A DNA stretch of 64,000 bases from Hirundichthys speculiger (taxonomy: Eukaryota; Chordata; Actinopteri; Beloniformes; Exocoetidae), in assembly GCA_018398805.1 (NCBI GenBank), contig JAGFBZ010000724.1, positions 1-64,000 on the forward strand, read 5' to 3'. The translations under genes were made by a program, and so were the position numbers. Of this stretch, positions 47,367 to 55,977 are shown piece after piece (the stretch's first letter is position 1; each line of letters begins with the position of its first letter). Under the pieces are notes generated by a model that had not been told where the DNA came from, did no database searches, and worked only from the letters and a program-made list of their open reading frames with translations.

Positions 47367-47869
47367 TTTTAAACCAGTGCTTCTCAATTATTTTCTGCTG
47401 CAACCCCCCTAGGAAGAAGAAAACATTTCGCGCCCCCCCACCACGACTATAAATAGTATAATTTGTCTATAAAATTATTGTAAGTACACCTCTGGATAAC
47501 AGCTTATCCTTATTAACATTAAGGGAAACAAAAAAAAAGAAATATAGATCAACTTATAATGAAGATTAACTTTATGAAAATAGTTTTTTAGTCTGTAAAG
47601 ATTTAAAGTGCATCAATCCCACTGTAGTCACAGTGAAGCCAAGCGCTACATCAGCATCGTCATATTTCCTCGTCTTAATTTTCTGGTGACTTTCGTTTGT
47701 CTCATTATCTCCGTCTCTCTCCGTCTTTGTTTTCATCCCTGTTAAATATTTTTCCTTCGTGTCTCTTGATCGGTGTCACTTCATATTTCCTGCTCTGTGC
47801 TGCGTGCCCACATGTCCGTGCAAAAAACCTGACACAATATAGCTAATACTCCCTGAACCCACTGTGACA

Positions 47870-50209
47870 ATGAGAGCGCCACTGCCACCTACTGGAGTAT
47901 GTGTGCAATTACACTTTATTCCAGTACGGCAGAAAAACAAAAAAAAAAACATGTTCTATGGGGGATTGACAAACTCACAACCACAAGAGGTCTCTGAGGA
48001 CAAGGAGACCAGTGAAGATGAGGTGGTCCCCAAACCAGGAGAAGTCTCTCTACTGGTGGAGGCCAATGAAACTGAACTGGTCTCCAAACCAGAAGAAGTC
48101 TCTCTACTGGTGGAGGCCAATGAAATTGAACTGGTCTCCAAACCAGAAGAAGTCTCTCAACTGGTGGAGGCCAATGAAACTGAACTGGTCTCCAAACCAG
48201 GAGAAGTCTCTCAACTGGTGGAGGCCAATGAAACTGAACTGGTCTCCAAACCAGGAGAAGTCTCTCAACTGGTGGAGGCCAATGAAACTGAACTGGTCTC
48301 CAAACCAGAAGAAGTCTCTCTACTGGTGGAGGCCAATGAAATTGAACTGGTCTCCAAACCAGAAGAAGTCTCTCAACTGGTGGAGGCCAATGAAACTGAA
48401 CTGGTCTCCAAACCAGAAGAAGTCTCTCAACTGGTGGAGACCAAAGAAATTGAACTGGTCTCCAAACCAATAGAAGTCTCTCAACTGGTGGAGGCCAAAG
48501 AAATTGAACTGGTCTCCAAACCAATAGAAGTCTCTCAACTGGTGGAGGCCAATGAAACTGAACTGGTCTCCAAACCAGAAGAAGTCTCTCAACTGGTGGA
48601 GGCCAATGAAACTGAACTGGTCTCCAAACCAGAAGAAGTCTCTCAACTGGTGGAGGCCAATGAAACTGAACTGGTCTCCAAACCAGGAGAAGTCTCTCTA
48701 CTGGTGGAGGCCAATGAAATTGAACTGGTCTCCAAACCAGTAGAAGTCTCTCAACTGGTGGAGGCCAATGAAATTGAACTGGTCTCCAAACCAGTAGAAG
48801 TCTCTCAACTGGTGGAGGCCAATGAAATTGAACTGGTCTCCAAACCAATAGAAGTCTCTCAACTGGTGGAGGCCAATGAAACTGAACTGGTCTCCAAACC
48901 AGGAGAAGTCTCTCAACTGGTGGAGGCCAATGAAACTGAACTGGTCTCCAAACCAGGAGAAGTCTCTCTACTGGTGGAGGCCAATGAAATTGAACTGGTC
49001 TCCAAACCAGTAGAAGTCTCTCAACTGGTGGAGGCCAATGAAACTGAACTGGTCTCCAAACCAGAAGAAGTCTCTCAACTGGTGGAGACCAAAGAAATTG
49101 AGCTGGTCTCCAAACCAGAAGAAGTCTCTCAATTGGTGGAGGCCAATGAAACTGAACTGGTCTCCAAACCAGAAGAAGTCTCTCAACTGGTGGAGGCCAA
49201 TGAAATTGAACTGGTCTCCAAACCAGTAGAAGTCTCTCAACTGGTGGAGGCCAATGAAATTGAACTGGTCTCCAAACCAGTAGAAGTCTCTCAACTGGTG
49301 GAGGCCAATGAAACTGAACTGGTCTCCAAACCAGAAGAAGTCTCTCAACTGGTAGAGGCCAATGAAATTGAACTGGTCTCCAAACCAGAAGAAGTCTCTC
49401 AACTGGTGGAGACCAAAGAAATTGAACTGGTCTCCAAACCAGAAGAAGTCTCTCAACTGGTGGAGGCCAATGAAACTGAACTGGTCTCCAAACCAGAAGA
49501 AGTCTCTCAACTGGTGGAGGCCAATGAAACTGAACTGGTCTCCAAACCAGGAGAAGTCTCTCTACTGGTGGAGGCCAATGAAATTGAACTGGTCTCCAAA
49601 CCAGTAGAAGTTTCTCAACTGGTGGAGGCCAATGAAATTGAACTGGTCTCCAAACCAGAAGAAGTCTCTCAACTGGTGGAGACCAAAGAAATTGAACTGG
49701 TCTCCAAACCAGAAGAAGTCTCTCAACTGGTGGAGGCCAGTGAAATTGAACTGGTCTCCAAACCAGAAGAAGTCTCTCAACTGGTGGAGATCAATGAAAT
49801 TGAACTGATCAATGAACAGGAAGGACTTCCTCACTGCCAAAGACAAGAGAAGCCTTCTTTTTGGAGGAGAGTCAAGAAATTCATGACCCTATCATGTCTG
49901 CGGCAGAACAAACATGAGAGAAATGAAGATTATTATTTTACTCCTCATGAATTGGCTGAATCAACAGAAGTGTCACCATCAGAAGAAAGTTCTGAGATGG
50001 TGGCTGAAACTGAAGTCTTGGAACCAGAAGAAGACGTCTCTGAACTGGTGGAGGCCAATGAAAAAGAAGTGGTCTCCAAACAGCAAGAAATATCAGAAGA
50101 AAAACCAAAACCAGAGAAGGTTTCCTTGTTGAGGCGCTTTAAGAAATCCATGACGCCATCGTGGAGGCGCCAGTACAAGGACAAGAAGAAGAACCAAGAC
50201 CAGATGTAA
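47870..50209 (+). CDS. Tandem-repeat protein (33 x 18 residues), possible chimeric gene
   Basis: Frame open from 47864; the first ATG is at 47870 (779 aa) and another at 47951 (752 aa), both inside hAT-derived sequence, so the true 5' end may instead be a spliced upstream exon. Numbering from 47864, residues 41-58 are a degenerate repeat, 59-652 are 33 tandem 18-residue units of the form EVSQLVEANETELVSKP plus one variable residue (E, G, V or I), and 653-781 a unique tail. The tail has two basic segments, SFWRRVKKFMTLSCLR (about 665-680) and SLLRRFKKSMTPSWRRQYKD (754-773), with one more degenerate repeat (EDVSELVEANEKEVVSKQ) between. Repeats are acidic and probably helical or disordered; no enzyme domain, signal peptide or membrane segment. 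AATAAA at 50365 fits a 3' UTR of about 160 nt. Function unknown; the conserved tail and intact frame over 33 units favour a real protein, at moderate confidence. Confidence 0.6.
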   Translation: MRAPLPPTGVCVQLHFIPVRQKNKKKNMFYGGLTNSQPQEVSEDKETSEDEVVPKPGEVSLLVEANETELVSKPEEVSLLVEANEIELVSKPEEVSQLVEANETELVSKPGEVSQLVEANETELVSKPGEVSQLVEANETELVSKPEEVSLLVEANEIELVSKPEEVSQLVEANETELVSKPEEVSQLVETKEIELVSKPIEVSQLVEAKEIELVSKPIEVSQLVEANETELVSKPEEVSQLVEANETELVSKPEEVSQLVEANETELVSKPGEVSLLVEANEIELVSKPVEVSQLVEANEIELVSKPVEVSQLVEANEIELVSKPIEVSQLVEANETELVSKPGEVSQLVEANETELVSKPGEVSLLVEANEIELVSKPVEVSQLVEANETELVSKPEEVSQLVETKEIELVSKPEEVSQLVEANETELVSKPEEVSQLVEANEIELVSKPVEVSQLVEANEIELVSKPVEVSQLVEANETELVSKPEEVSQLVEANEIELVSKPEEVSQLVETKEIELVSKPEEVSQLVEANETELVSKPEEVSQLVEANETELVSKPGEVSLLVEANEIELVSKPVEVSQLVEANEIELVSKPEEVSQLVETKEIELVSKPEEVSQLVEASEIELVSKPEEVSQLVEINEIELINEQEGLPHCQRQEKPSFWRRVKKFMTLSCLRQNKHERNEDYYFTPHELAESTEVSPSEESSEMVAETEVLEPEEDVSELVEANEKEVVSKQQEISEEKPKPEKVSLLRRFKKSMTPSWRRQYKDKKKNQDQM
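48038..49819 (+). repeat. 54-bp coding minisatellite, 33 units
   Basis: Unit such as GAAGTCTCTCAACTGGTGGA followed by GGCCAATGAAACTGAACTGG and TCTCCAAACCAG(A/G)A. Units are nearly identical at the DNA level. Variants (Leu/Gln at position 5, ANET/ANEI/TKEI, and the variable residue) recur in the same order in blocks, e.g. units 11-14 equal units 27-30, so multi-unit blocks were duplicated. A length of 54 bp keeps several frames open on both strands; those antisense frames are by-products. Confidence 0.97.
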
Positions 50210-50364
50210 GAAGATAAAAGAAAAGAAAAAACAGGCACCACAGACTCTGTGGTGGTGGGTTTTCTCCAGGTGCTCTGATTTCCCCCACTTGTATGGTTTC
50301 TTCATCAATTTACTCCACTTTTTTTCAACTTTCAGGAGAATTTGAAACACTTGTACCAAATTTG

Positions 50365-50370
50365 AATAAA
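50365..50370 (+). terminator. Polyadenylation signal AATAAA
   Basis: AATAAA about 156 nt after the stop codon of the repeat-protein frame, in TTTGAATAAAGAATTATTAA. It is correctly placed for the 3' end of that transcript. Confidence 0.55.
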
Positions 50371-50467
50371 GAATTATTAAAATACAAACCAAATCTACAT
50401 GTTTTGTATCCAGACTTTTCTCTGAAAGGAACTGTGTTTGTGTCATCCATATGAACATGGATGTTAC

Positions 50468-51515
50468 ATGGAGCTAACATTTCTGTGGTTAGGATGTAGC
50501 TAACTAAGCTTCATTTACAATGCTGCATACTTAGTTGTGGTTAGCATGTGGCTAACTTAGCTTAATTTGCAATGCTGCGTACACAGCTGTGGTTAGCATG
50601 TAGCTAAATTAGCCTCATTTACAATGCTCCATGCTTAGCTGTGGTTAGTATGTGGCTGTTTGCTTCATATACAATGCTGCTGACTCAGCTGTGGTTAGCA
50701 TGTAGCTAAGTTAGCCTCATTTGCAATGCTTCATACTTAGCTGTGGTTAGCATGTAGCTATGTTAGCCTTATTAATAATGCTGAATACTTACCTGTGGTT
50801 AGCATGTAGCTATGGCAGCATTATTAATGAGGCTAACATAGCTACATGCTAACATAGCTGCATACTTAGCTGTGGTTAGCATGTAGCTATGTTAGCCTCA
50901 TTAATAATGCTGCATACTTAGCTGTGGTTAAGATTTGGGTAAGTTAGCCTCATTTACAATGTTGCATATGCAGCTGTGGTTAGCATGTAGCTAAGTTAGC
51001 CTCATTTACAATGCTGCATTCTCAGCTGTGGTTAGCATGTAGCTGAGTTAGCCTCATTTACAATGTTGTTACTCAGCTGTGTTTAGCATGTAGGTAAGTT
51101 AGCCTCATTTACAATGCTGCATACTCAGCTGTGGTTAGCATGTAGCTAAGTTGGCCTCATTCACAATGCTGCATACTCCGCTGTGTTTAGCATGTAGGTA
51201 AGTTAGCCTCATTTACAATGCTGCATACTCAGCTGTGGTTAGTATGTAGCTAAGTTGGCCTCATTCACAATGCTGCATACTCAGCTGTGGTTAGCATGTA
51301 GCTATGTTAGCCTCATTAATAATGCTGCATACTTAGCTGTGGTTAGCATGTGGCTAACTTAGCCTCATTTAGAATGCAGCTTACTCAGCTATGGTTAGCA
51401 ACATGCTAACCATAGCTTACTCAGCTATGATTAGCATGTTGCTAAGTTGGCCTCATTTATAATGCTGCATACTCACTGTGGTAAGCACATAGCTAAGTTA
51501 GCCACATTTACAATG
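50468..51515. repeat. 52-bp noncoding minisatellite, about 20 units, with hairpins
   Basis: Unit about GTGGTTAGCATGTAGCTAAG then TTAGCCTCATTTACAATGCT and GCATACTCAGCT (52 bp). Units vary by substitutions and small indels. Two places contain inverted pieces: 50798-50814 pairs perfectly with 50837-50853 (17-bp stem, 22-nt loop), and 51387-51400 with 51404-51417 (14-bp stem, 3-nt loop). No open frame crosses the array. Confidence 0.93.
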
Positions 51516-51717
51516 CGTTTCAGGCGTTGGCTCACGAATTAATTTGAATGTTGAATTTTGTTCTTGCAGCATTTCAATATTATCTTTTGTAAAAAAAAAA
51601 AAAAAAAAGCTTTTATTCAACATACAACCTGAATTCTGAAAAAGTTGGGATGTCTTTTTTTTTAAATTTGAATAAAATTAAAACTATAGGAATAATAAAT
51701 AAACTCAAAGATAAATG
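51516..51717. repeat. Edge of a teleost DNA element plus poly-A
   Basis: After an A18-type run near 51591-51608, ACAACCTGAATTCTGAAAAA then GTTGGGATGTC and AATTTGAATAAAA resemble the end of a very common fish DNA element. Only this tip is present, cut by the TTAA element. Confidence 0.4.
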
Positions 51718-51936
51718 TTAAAGGAGCAATAAGTGGAAATCCATTATTTAAGACTGAAGGAATTAAAAAATCGCTACATGGAGAACGAGAGGTGTAATTT
51801 CATCTGGAGTATAGGATGACATCACACACCCGCTCTCTGTGTTTATCTCCAGCCTTATGTTTACAAGCCGGTCCGGCCGCGCGTTCATGTGCGTTCATGT
51901 GAAACTCCGCCTCCTCCCTCCTCCCCCCTCCCTCTC

Positions 51937-51943
51937 TATAAAA
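51937..51943 (+). promoter_or_regulatory. TATA box ahead of the 51990 frame
   Basis: TATAAAA in CCTCTCTATAAAATGCGACA, downstream of pyrimidine-rich and CCGCCTCC-type sequence and about 47 bp before the ATG at 51990. Spacing allows a transcription start near 51968 and a very short leader. Confidence 0.5.
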
Positions 51944-51989
51944 TGCGACAGCCAGTGAGTAGTGACGGCGGCAGCATTTTAGAACTCAA

Positions 51990-52208
51990 ATGGCAGACAG
52001 CGGAACAAAACCTTCCAATGAAGACGCGCAGGAGCAGACAAAAAAAAAACGGTCATTGACAAAGAAATGGTCCGATAAAGAAAGAGATAAAACGAGAATT
52101 AACATTGGCCTGGCGTTTCCGAGGTGGAGGGAGCTACGAGAGCTAAAGGGGCTACAGTCGGACTCGGAGCTGGCTCTTCTTCTCCTTGACAGGCAAGTAA
52201 CACCATAA
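51990..52208 (+). CDS. Possible first exon within the TTAA element
   Basis: ATG in AACTCAAATGGCAGAC opens 72 codons: MADSGTKPSNEDAQEQTKKK, then KWSDKERDKTRINIGLAFPR and WRELRELKGLQSDSELALLL. CTTGACAG|GCAAGT at 52191/52192 matches the consensus for a GC-AG splice donor, giving an exon of about 67 codons; otherwise a stop follows at 52206-52208. The Lys/Arg-rich start and F-x-RW-x-L-x-SDSELA-x-LLD pattern resembles N-termini of some teleost transposon-associated proteins with which I cannot pair a function. Confidence 0.45.
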   Translation: MADSGTKPSNEDAQEQTKKKRSLTKKWSDKERDKTRINIGLAFPRWRELRELKGLQSDSELALLLLDRQVTP

Positions 52209-52879
52209 AGTCAAATGTCTGTTTTATTGTCTGTGTTACAGTAACTTTACACACTTGCCGCTATATTGCATGAGTATGTAGCATGGGTTAATGTCCGGAG
52301 CTGGAGTTATTACCGGTAATTTACCGGTAGATTGTATTTGCAGGAAAGCTATTCACTGCCGTCATATTGTTACTAACGTTGAACTGTCTGCTAACGCAAT
52401 TAGCGGCGAATAGATAACGTTTGATGCTAATGGTGACTCACTAAATTAGTGACATAAAGATTAATTTACGGACAAACCAGTATAAACATTATAATGTTAT
52501 AAATGACTCGCCATGGTGATGTTTTGCTCGGTGTAGGTAGATCTTCGAAGCGAGCGGGGGTGTAGTGGGGGAGTGTGTGGAGGGGAGGGGGGGGGGGGGG
52601 GGGGGGGGGGTTGGTGGCGAGCAGAGGCAGAGGGAGGTGTGGCTAATGGCACACTTTGTTTTGGTCTACAGGCAGTGCTCAACAGCAAACCTAGCGGTGA
52701 AATGATTTCGCTTTTTGCTCCTTTAAAATTGAGAAATTCGACACTTTTATGCACAAAATGAGCTCATTTCAAATCAGATGCCTGTTCCAGGTGTAAATAG
52801 TTGGAGAGGGGCATGTTCACCTGGTGGAGCATCTCCACCTCCAGCTCTGGTGGACATTCCTGCACTCAGCGGGTCAGTT

Positions 52880-53200
52880 ACACGCTCCCTCAAAGCCTGC
52901 AGCATCTGTGGCTTTGTGCTGTGATAAAACTAAACATTTCAGAGTGTCTTTTATTGTGGCCAGTCTAAGGCCCGCCTACGCAACGATCCTGCTGTCTAAT
53001 CAGCATCTAGATATGCAACACCTGTGAGGTAGATGGATCATCTTGGTGAAGGAGAAGCGCTCACTAACACACATTTAGACAGATTTGTGAACAATATTTC
53101 AGAGAAATAGGCCTTTGGTGTACATAGAAAAAGTCTTGGATCTTTGAGTTCAGCTCATGAAAAATGGGGCCAAAAACAGTCATGTTGTGTTCATATTTTT
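52880..53200. mobile_element. Fragment of a widespread vertebrate DNA transposon (IS3EU-like?)
   Basis: Contains CTAATCAGCATCTAGATATG, GAGAAGCGCTCACTAACACA and GATCTTTGAGTTCAGCTCAT, phrases from the terminal part of a very widespread vertebrate DNA element. Its outermost terminal repeat is not evident. Class is uncertain. Confidence 0.45.
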
Positions 53201-53319
53201 CTTCAGCTGCTTCCTGAAACCTTCGGGCCAAACCCAGAGCCAGACGCGAGTTTGTTAGTACAATTAACAACCCAACAACCACAAAAAAGGCATATTATCT
53301 TTAAGATGAGAATCATTAT

Positions 53320-53561
53320 ACTCTGTTAGGACAACTGTCTATAGACTCTCATCAGCCACTTCATCAGGTCCACCCTGCTGGTACCAGGTTGGACCCCCAT
53401 CGATCCAACAAGGTCCTGGAAACATTCCTCAGAGAGTTTGGTCCATATTGACATGACAGCATCTCCAGCTGCTGCTCATCCATGATGAGAATTTCCCGTT
53501 CCACCACATCCCAAAGCTGCTCTACTGGACTGAGATCTGGAGACTGTGGAGGACTTTTGAG
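53320..53561 (-). pseudogene. Tc1-like transposase C-terminal fragment
   Basis: Minus-strand frame (53558 down to 53364) reads SPPQSPDLSPVEQLWDVVER, containing the last catalytic Glu, then QYGPNSLRNVSRTLLDRWGS. This is the C-terminal end of a Tc1 group different from those at 22.1 and 40.3 kb. It abuts exactly the duplicated hAT segment at 53563. Confidence 0.78.
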
Positions 53562-53847
53562 TCCACTGCCACCTACTGGAGTATGTGTGCAATTACACTT
53601 TATTCCAGTACGGCAAAAAAAAAAAAAAACATGTTCTCTGGGGTCACACGCGCCCCCCCCTGGCATCGCACAGCCCCCCCCCAAGGGGTCCCACCCCACT
53701 ATTTGAGAAGGACTGTTTTAAACCAATGTTTATTGTCAATGTGCGCTTTAAAGTGCACATTGACAATAAACTACATCTCCCACAATGCCTTTCGGAAGCT
53801 AGTTTCATGAACGATGGGAAAATGAATGCAAGTTTGTATCTCAAGGT

Positions 53848-53966
53848 GAAAAACCATCTGTCTTTTGTGTTATGAAGCGGCGTCAGTCGTGAAAGAGTTT
53901 AGTCTACATCGGCATTTTGACAACAAACACAGAGCTAAGTATGCTAAATTTAGCCCGCAAGAATAA
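53848..53966 (+). pseudogene. BED-type zinc-finger relic of a hAT transposase
   Basis: After a frameshift, LCYEAASVVKEF then SLHRHFDNKHRAKYAKFSPQ resembles the BED/ZBED finger (Cys pair then H-x5-H) found in hAT-derived proteins such as the GTF2IRD2/ZBED5 type. One Cys of the pair is lost to the frameshift. It lies in the flank of the composite element and is older than it. Confidence 0.55.
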
Positions 53967-55599
53967 CAAAGAACCATTTCCGCTTCTGAGAGTAGGTTTA
54001 TGACCACAGTCTAATATAATTGTGAGTTAACTATTTGAAATTTTAATACATAATAAATACAGAAACTGTTTTTTAAAAATATAATAAGGTGTAGTTTAGT
54101 TTATATTGATTTTCATTGCATTTTGTTACATTCATGCTGTCAGTCTGGCCCTTCAAAATAAAGCGTAAAACAACAAGTAGGAGCCATAAAGTTGTCTGTA
54201 TTGTTTTCATTTGATTCAATAATTTAATTTGCCTTCTTTTTTAATTTATTTCCAGCACATTACCTTTCAGTTTCAAGCTGCCTGAGGCCTTTTTTTTAAT
54301 CTTTTTTCATCACGTCCAGGCAAATAGGCATTGCACTGTGTCCTTGCAGGTGGGAATCGTGTACTTGCTTATTTGAACTATAGCACAAAGGGGAGAGATT
54401 CCGCCACAGGTCCAGATGTACGTGGAGACACATCAATGTGCACTTGTTATCGGGTCACTCAGAACAGATGTTAATACTAGACCTGAACAGGGCCTTAGAT
54501 AAGAAAGAGCTCGGCTCTTAAGGTCTTTATACATGAGAAGAATTTTTAATTCTCTCTTGGGTTTCATAGGAATCAAAGGAAGAGGAGCTAAGACTGGAAG
54601 AATATGGGTAGTATTTTCCATTCAACGTTTTCATTTCTTTTTGTTGCTCAAGTCTGGGAGACAACTGACCCTTAGTCGAAACAAACGTGCGAACATCGGC
54701 CCGCGAAGCCGGCGTGGCTCGACCAGTGTCTCTGAAGTTTAACAAGGTTCGAGCCTGCAACACAGCAGCTCTTCAGGGAGAAACAACAGGCTACACGTGA
54801 CGTCAGCTGAGGCTCATAATGAGGCTGGATGTTGCTGTAAAAGCCCCGAAGGTGGGTTGCCAGGAAGAAAAACATATCGCGCGCTGGGGAATATCACCCC
54901 ATTAGGAGTCACATGGCTGTATTTTGAAATTCACAAACACTCCCAAAGGCACGAAGTGTCAACTGCAAAAAGCTCAGAATATTTCAAATGAGATAGCTGA
55001 AGTGTTTTAAGGGAGAAGTATAACGCTTGTGTTGGGCAAAATGCATGTTCCTTCCTTCTAAAGTAGGAGCAAAAACAAACCCATATGTTCATGTAATATA
55101 CCATTTGGAGGATGTTTGTATCTTTGTTTGCTAGCTGCTGGAGAATGATTTGGATTATTGGATTACAAACTTAAGCCTTTTTCAGATGTGCAGCTCTGAA
55201 AATCTGTCCTCACAAGAGCCTATTATGTGACAACTAACACGATTATCACGGGATATCGTTATCATCCAATCACTCTGATCAAATTCGTCTGTTAGTCCTC
55301 ATTTTAGATGTTGCTAACTAGACGACGTCTGAAACGAGGACCGTCCGAGGACTGCTACGGTTTCATCTCTGGCAGTTTTAGATGTTATTCTGATGGATGG
55401 ATGGATCGATCTTACAGAATGAATGTAAAGTCACTTTGAATCATCTCATCTCCAATCATCAAAAGATTCCAAGAATCTGGAGAAATCTCTGTGCGCTTGG
55501 GAACAAGACCAGAATTTAATACAGGCCTTCAGAGGCCTAAGCAGGCATGATGATACTCCAACTCCTAGTTTGTCTTTGTTTTCATGTCACATCACTAAC
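53967..55599. other. No gene seen
   Basis: AT-rich intergenic sequence with no recognised mobile-element ends. A short (GATG)n lies near 55395-55408. Confidence 0.45.
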
Positions 55600-55604
55600 T
55601 CTCC

Positions 55605-55955
55605 TGTCATTTCAGATCTCAGCCCGTGCATTCTGCCAATTACCTGCACCTGGTTTTCCTCGCCCATCTCCGCACCTGTGGCTCATCCTCCCATTCTTCA
55701 GTGTATATATAGACCAGTCCATTTTCCCCAGTCCTCTGCCAGGTTGCCATATTTCCTGACAAGCTATCCAGCGTCTGTTTTGTGTGATTCCTGATTTTTG
55801 ACCTGCCTGACCTGGATTCCCTACCTTCCCCTTGTCAGATTTGTTTGCTTGCTGTCTTGGTTTTCTGACCGTGCCTTAACGTTTGAGTAAAGGAACTGTG
55901 CCTGCATAATAACTGTCTCCGTTGTTGTGCATTTGGGTTCAAATCTACACTGCTG
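55605..55955 (+). mobile_element. LTR-like fragment
   Basis: Contains CAGTGTATATATAGACCAGT (TATA-like), a C/T-rich stretch, GAGTAAAGGAACTG and GTGCATTTGGGTTC, an order like fish LTRs (promoter, then a polyadenylation-type region, then GGGTT/GGGTCC end). No paired LTR or target duplication found. Confidence 0.38.
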
Positions 55956-55977
55956 ATCCTCTCGTACTCATACAATA

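Larger units (their letters stand above)
51722..52722 (+). mobile_element. TTAA-target element with promoter-like region, 1001 bp
   Basis: Ends AGGAGCAATAAGTGGAAAT and, reversed, AGGAGCAAAAAGCGAAAT, flanked by TTAA (51718-51721 and 52723-52726). It lies inside the composite hAT. It carries a TATA box, a 70-codon frame with a possible donor, and a 25-30 bp G run (about 52584-52610). TTAA target use suggests piggyBac or Kolobok-type mobilisation. Confidence 0.85.
47375..53715. mobile_element. Composite hAT transposon carrying 5.7 kb of cargo
   Basis: Left end CAGTGCTTCTCAATTATTTT; right end reversed CAGTCCTTCTCAAATAGTGG, flanked by a perfect 8-bp duplication TTTTAAAC (47367-47374 and 53716-53723). 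The relative at 31396-32057 is 662 bp and collinear with 47375-47965 plus 53646-53715 (591 + 70 bp). The extra DNA, about 47966-53645, is therefore an addition. Its last ~80 bp (53563-53645) repeat the hAT sequence at 47879-47965, with the shared phrase CTACTGGAGTATGTGTGCAA. The cargo includes a repeat-protein frame, a minisatellite, a TTAA element and other transposon fragments. Whether the whole moved as one unit or grew in place is not settled, but the intact target duplication shows that both outer ends belong to one insertion. Confidence 0.77.

Noticed and set aside
47916..48848. 310-codon antisense frame and other frames over the 54-bp array
   Set aside because: They arise because the unit length is a multiple of three and has no stop in those frames. 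They have no unique tail or polyadenylation signal, and they are broken by natural unit variation, unlike the sense frame.
50468..51515. CRISPR-like regular repeats
   Set aside because: The units are contiguous, without unique spacers, and the DNA is vertebrate; it is a minisatellite.
52584..52612. Long G run as a regulatory quadruplex
   Set aside because: A mononucleotide run of this type is often an assembly or replication artefact; no supporting context beyond its place in a mobile element.
53364..53699. 111-codon minus-strand frame as one gene
   Set aside because: Its first third is hAT terminal sequence and the rest a Tc1 fragment; the junction is a transposon breakpoint.
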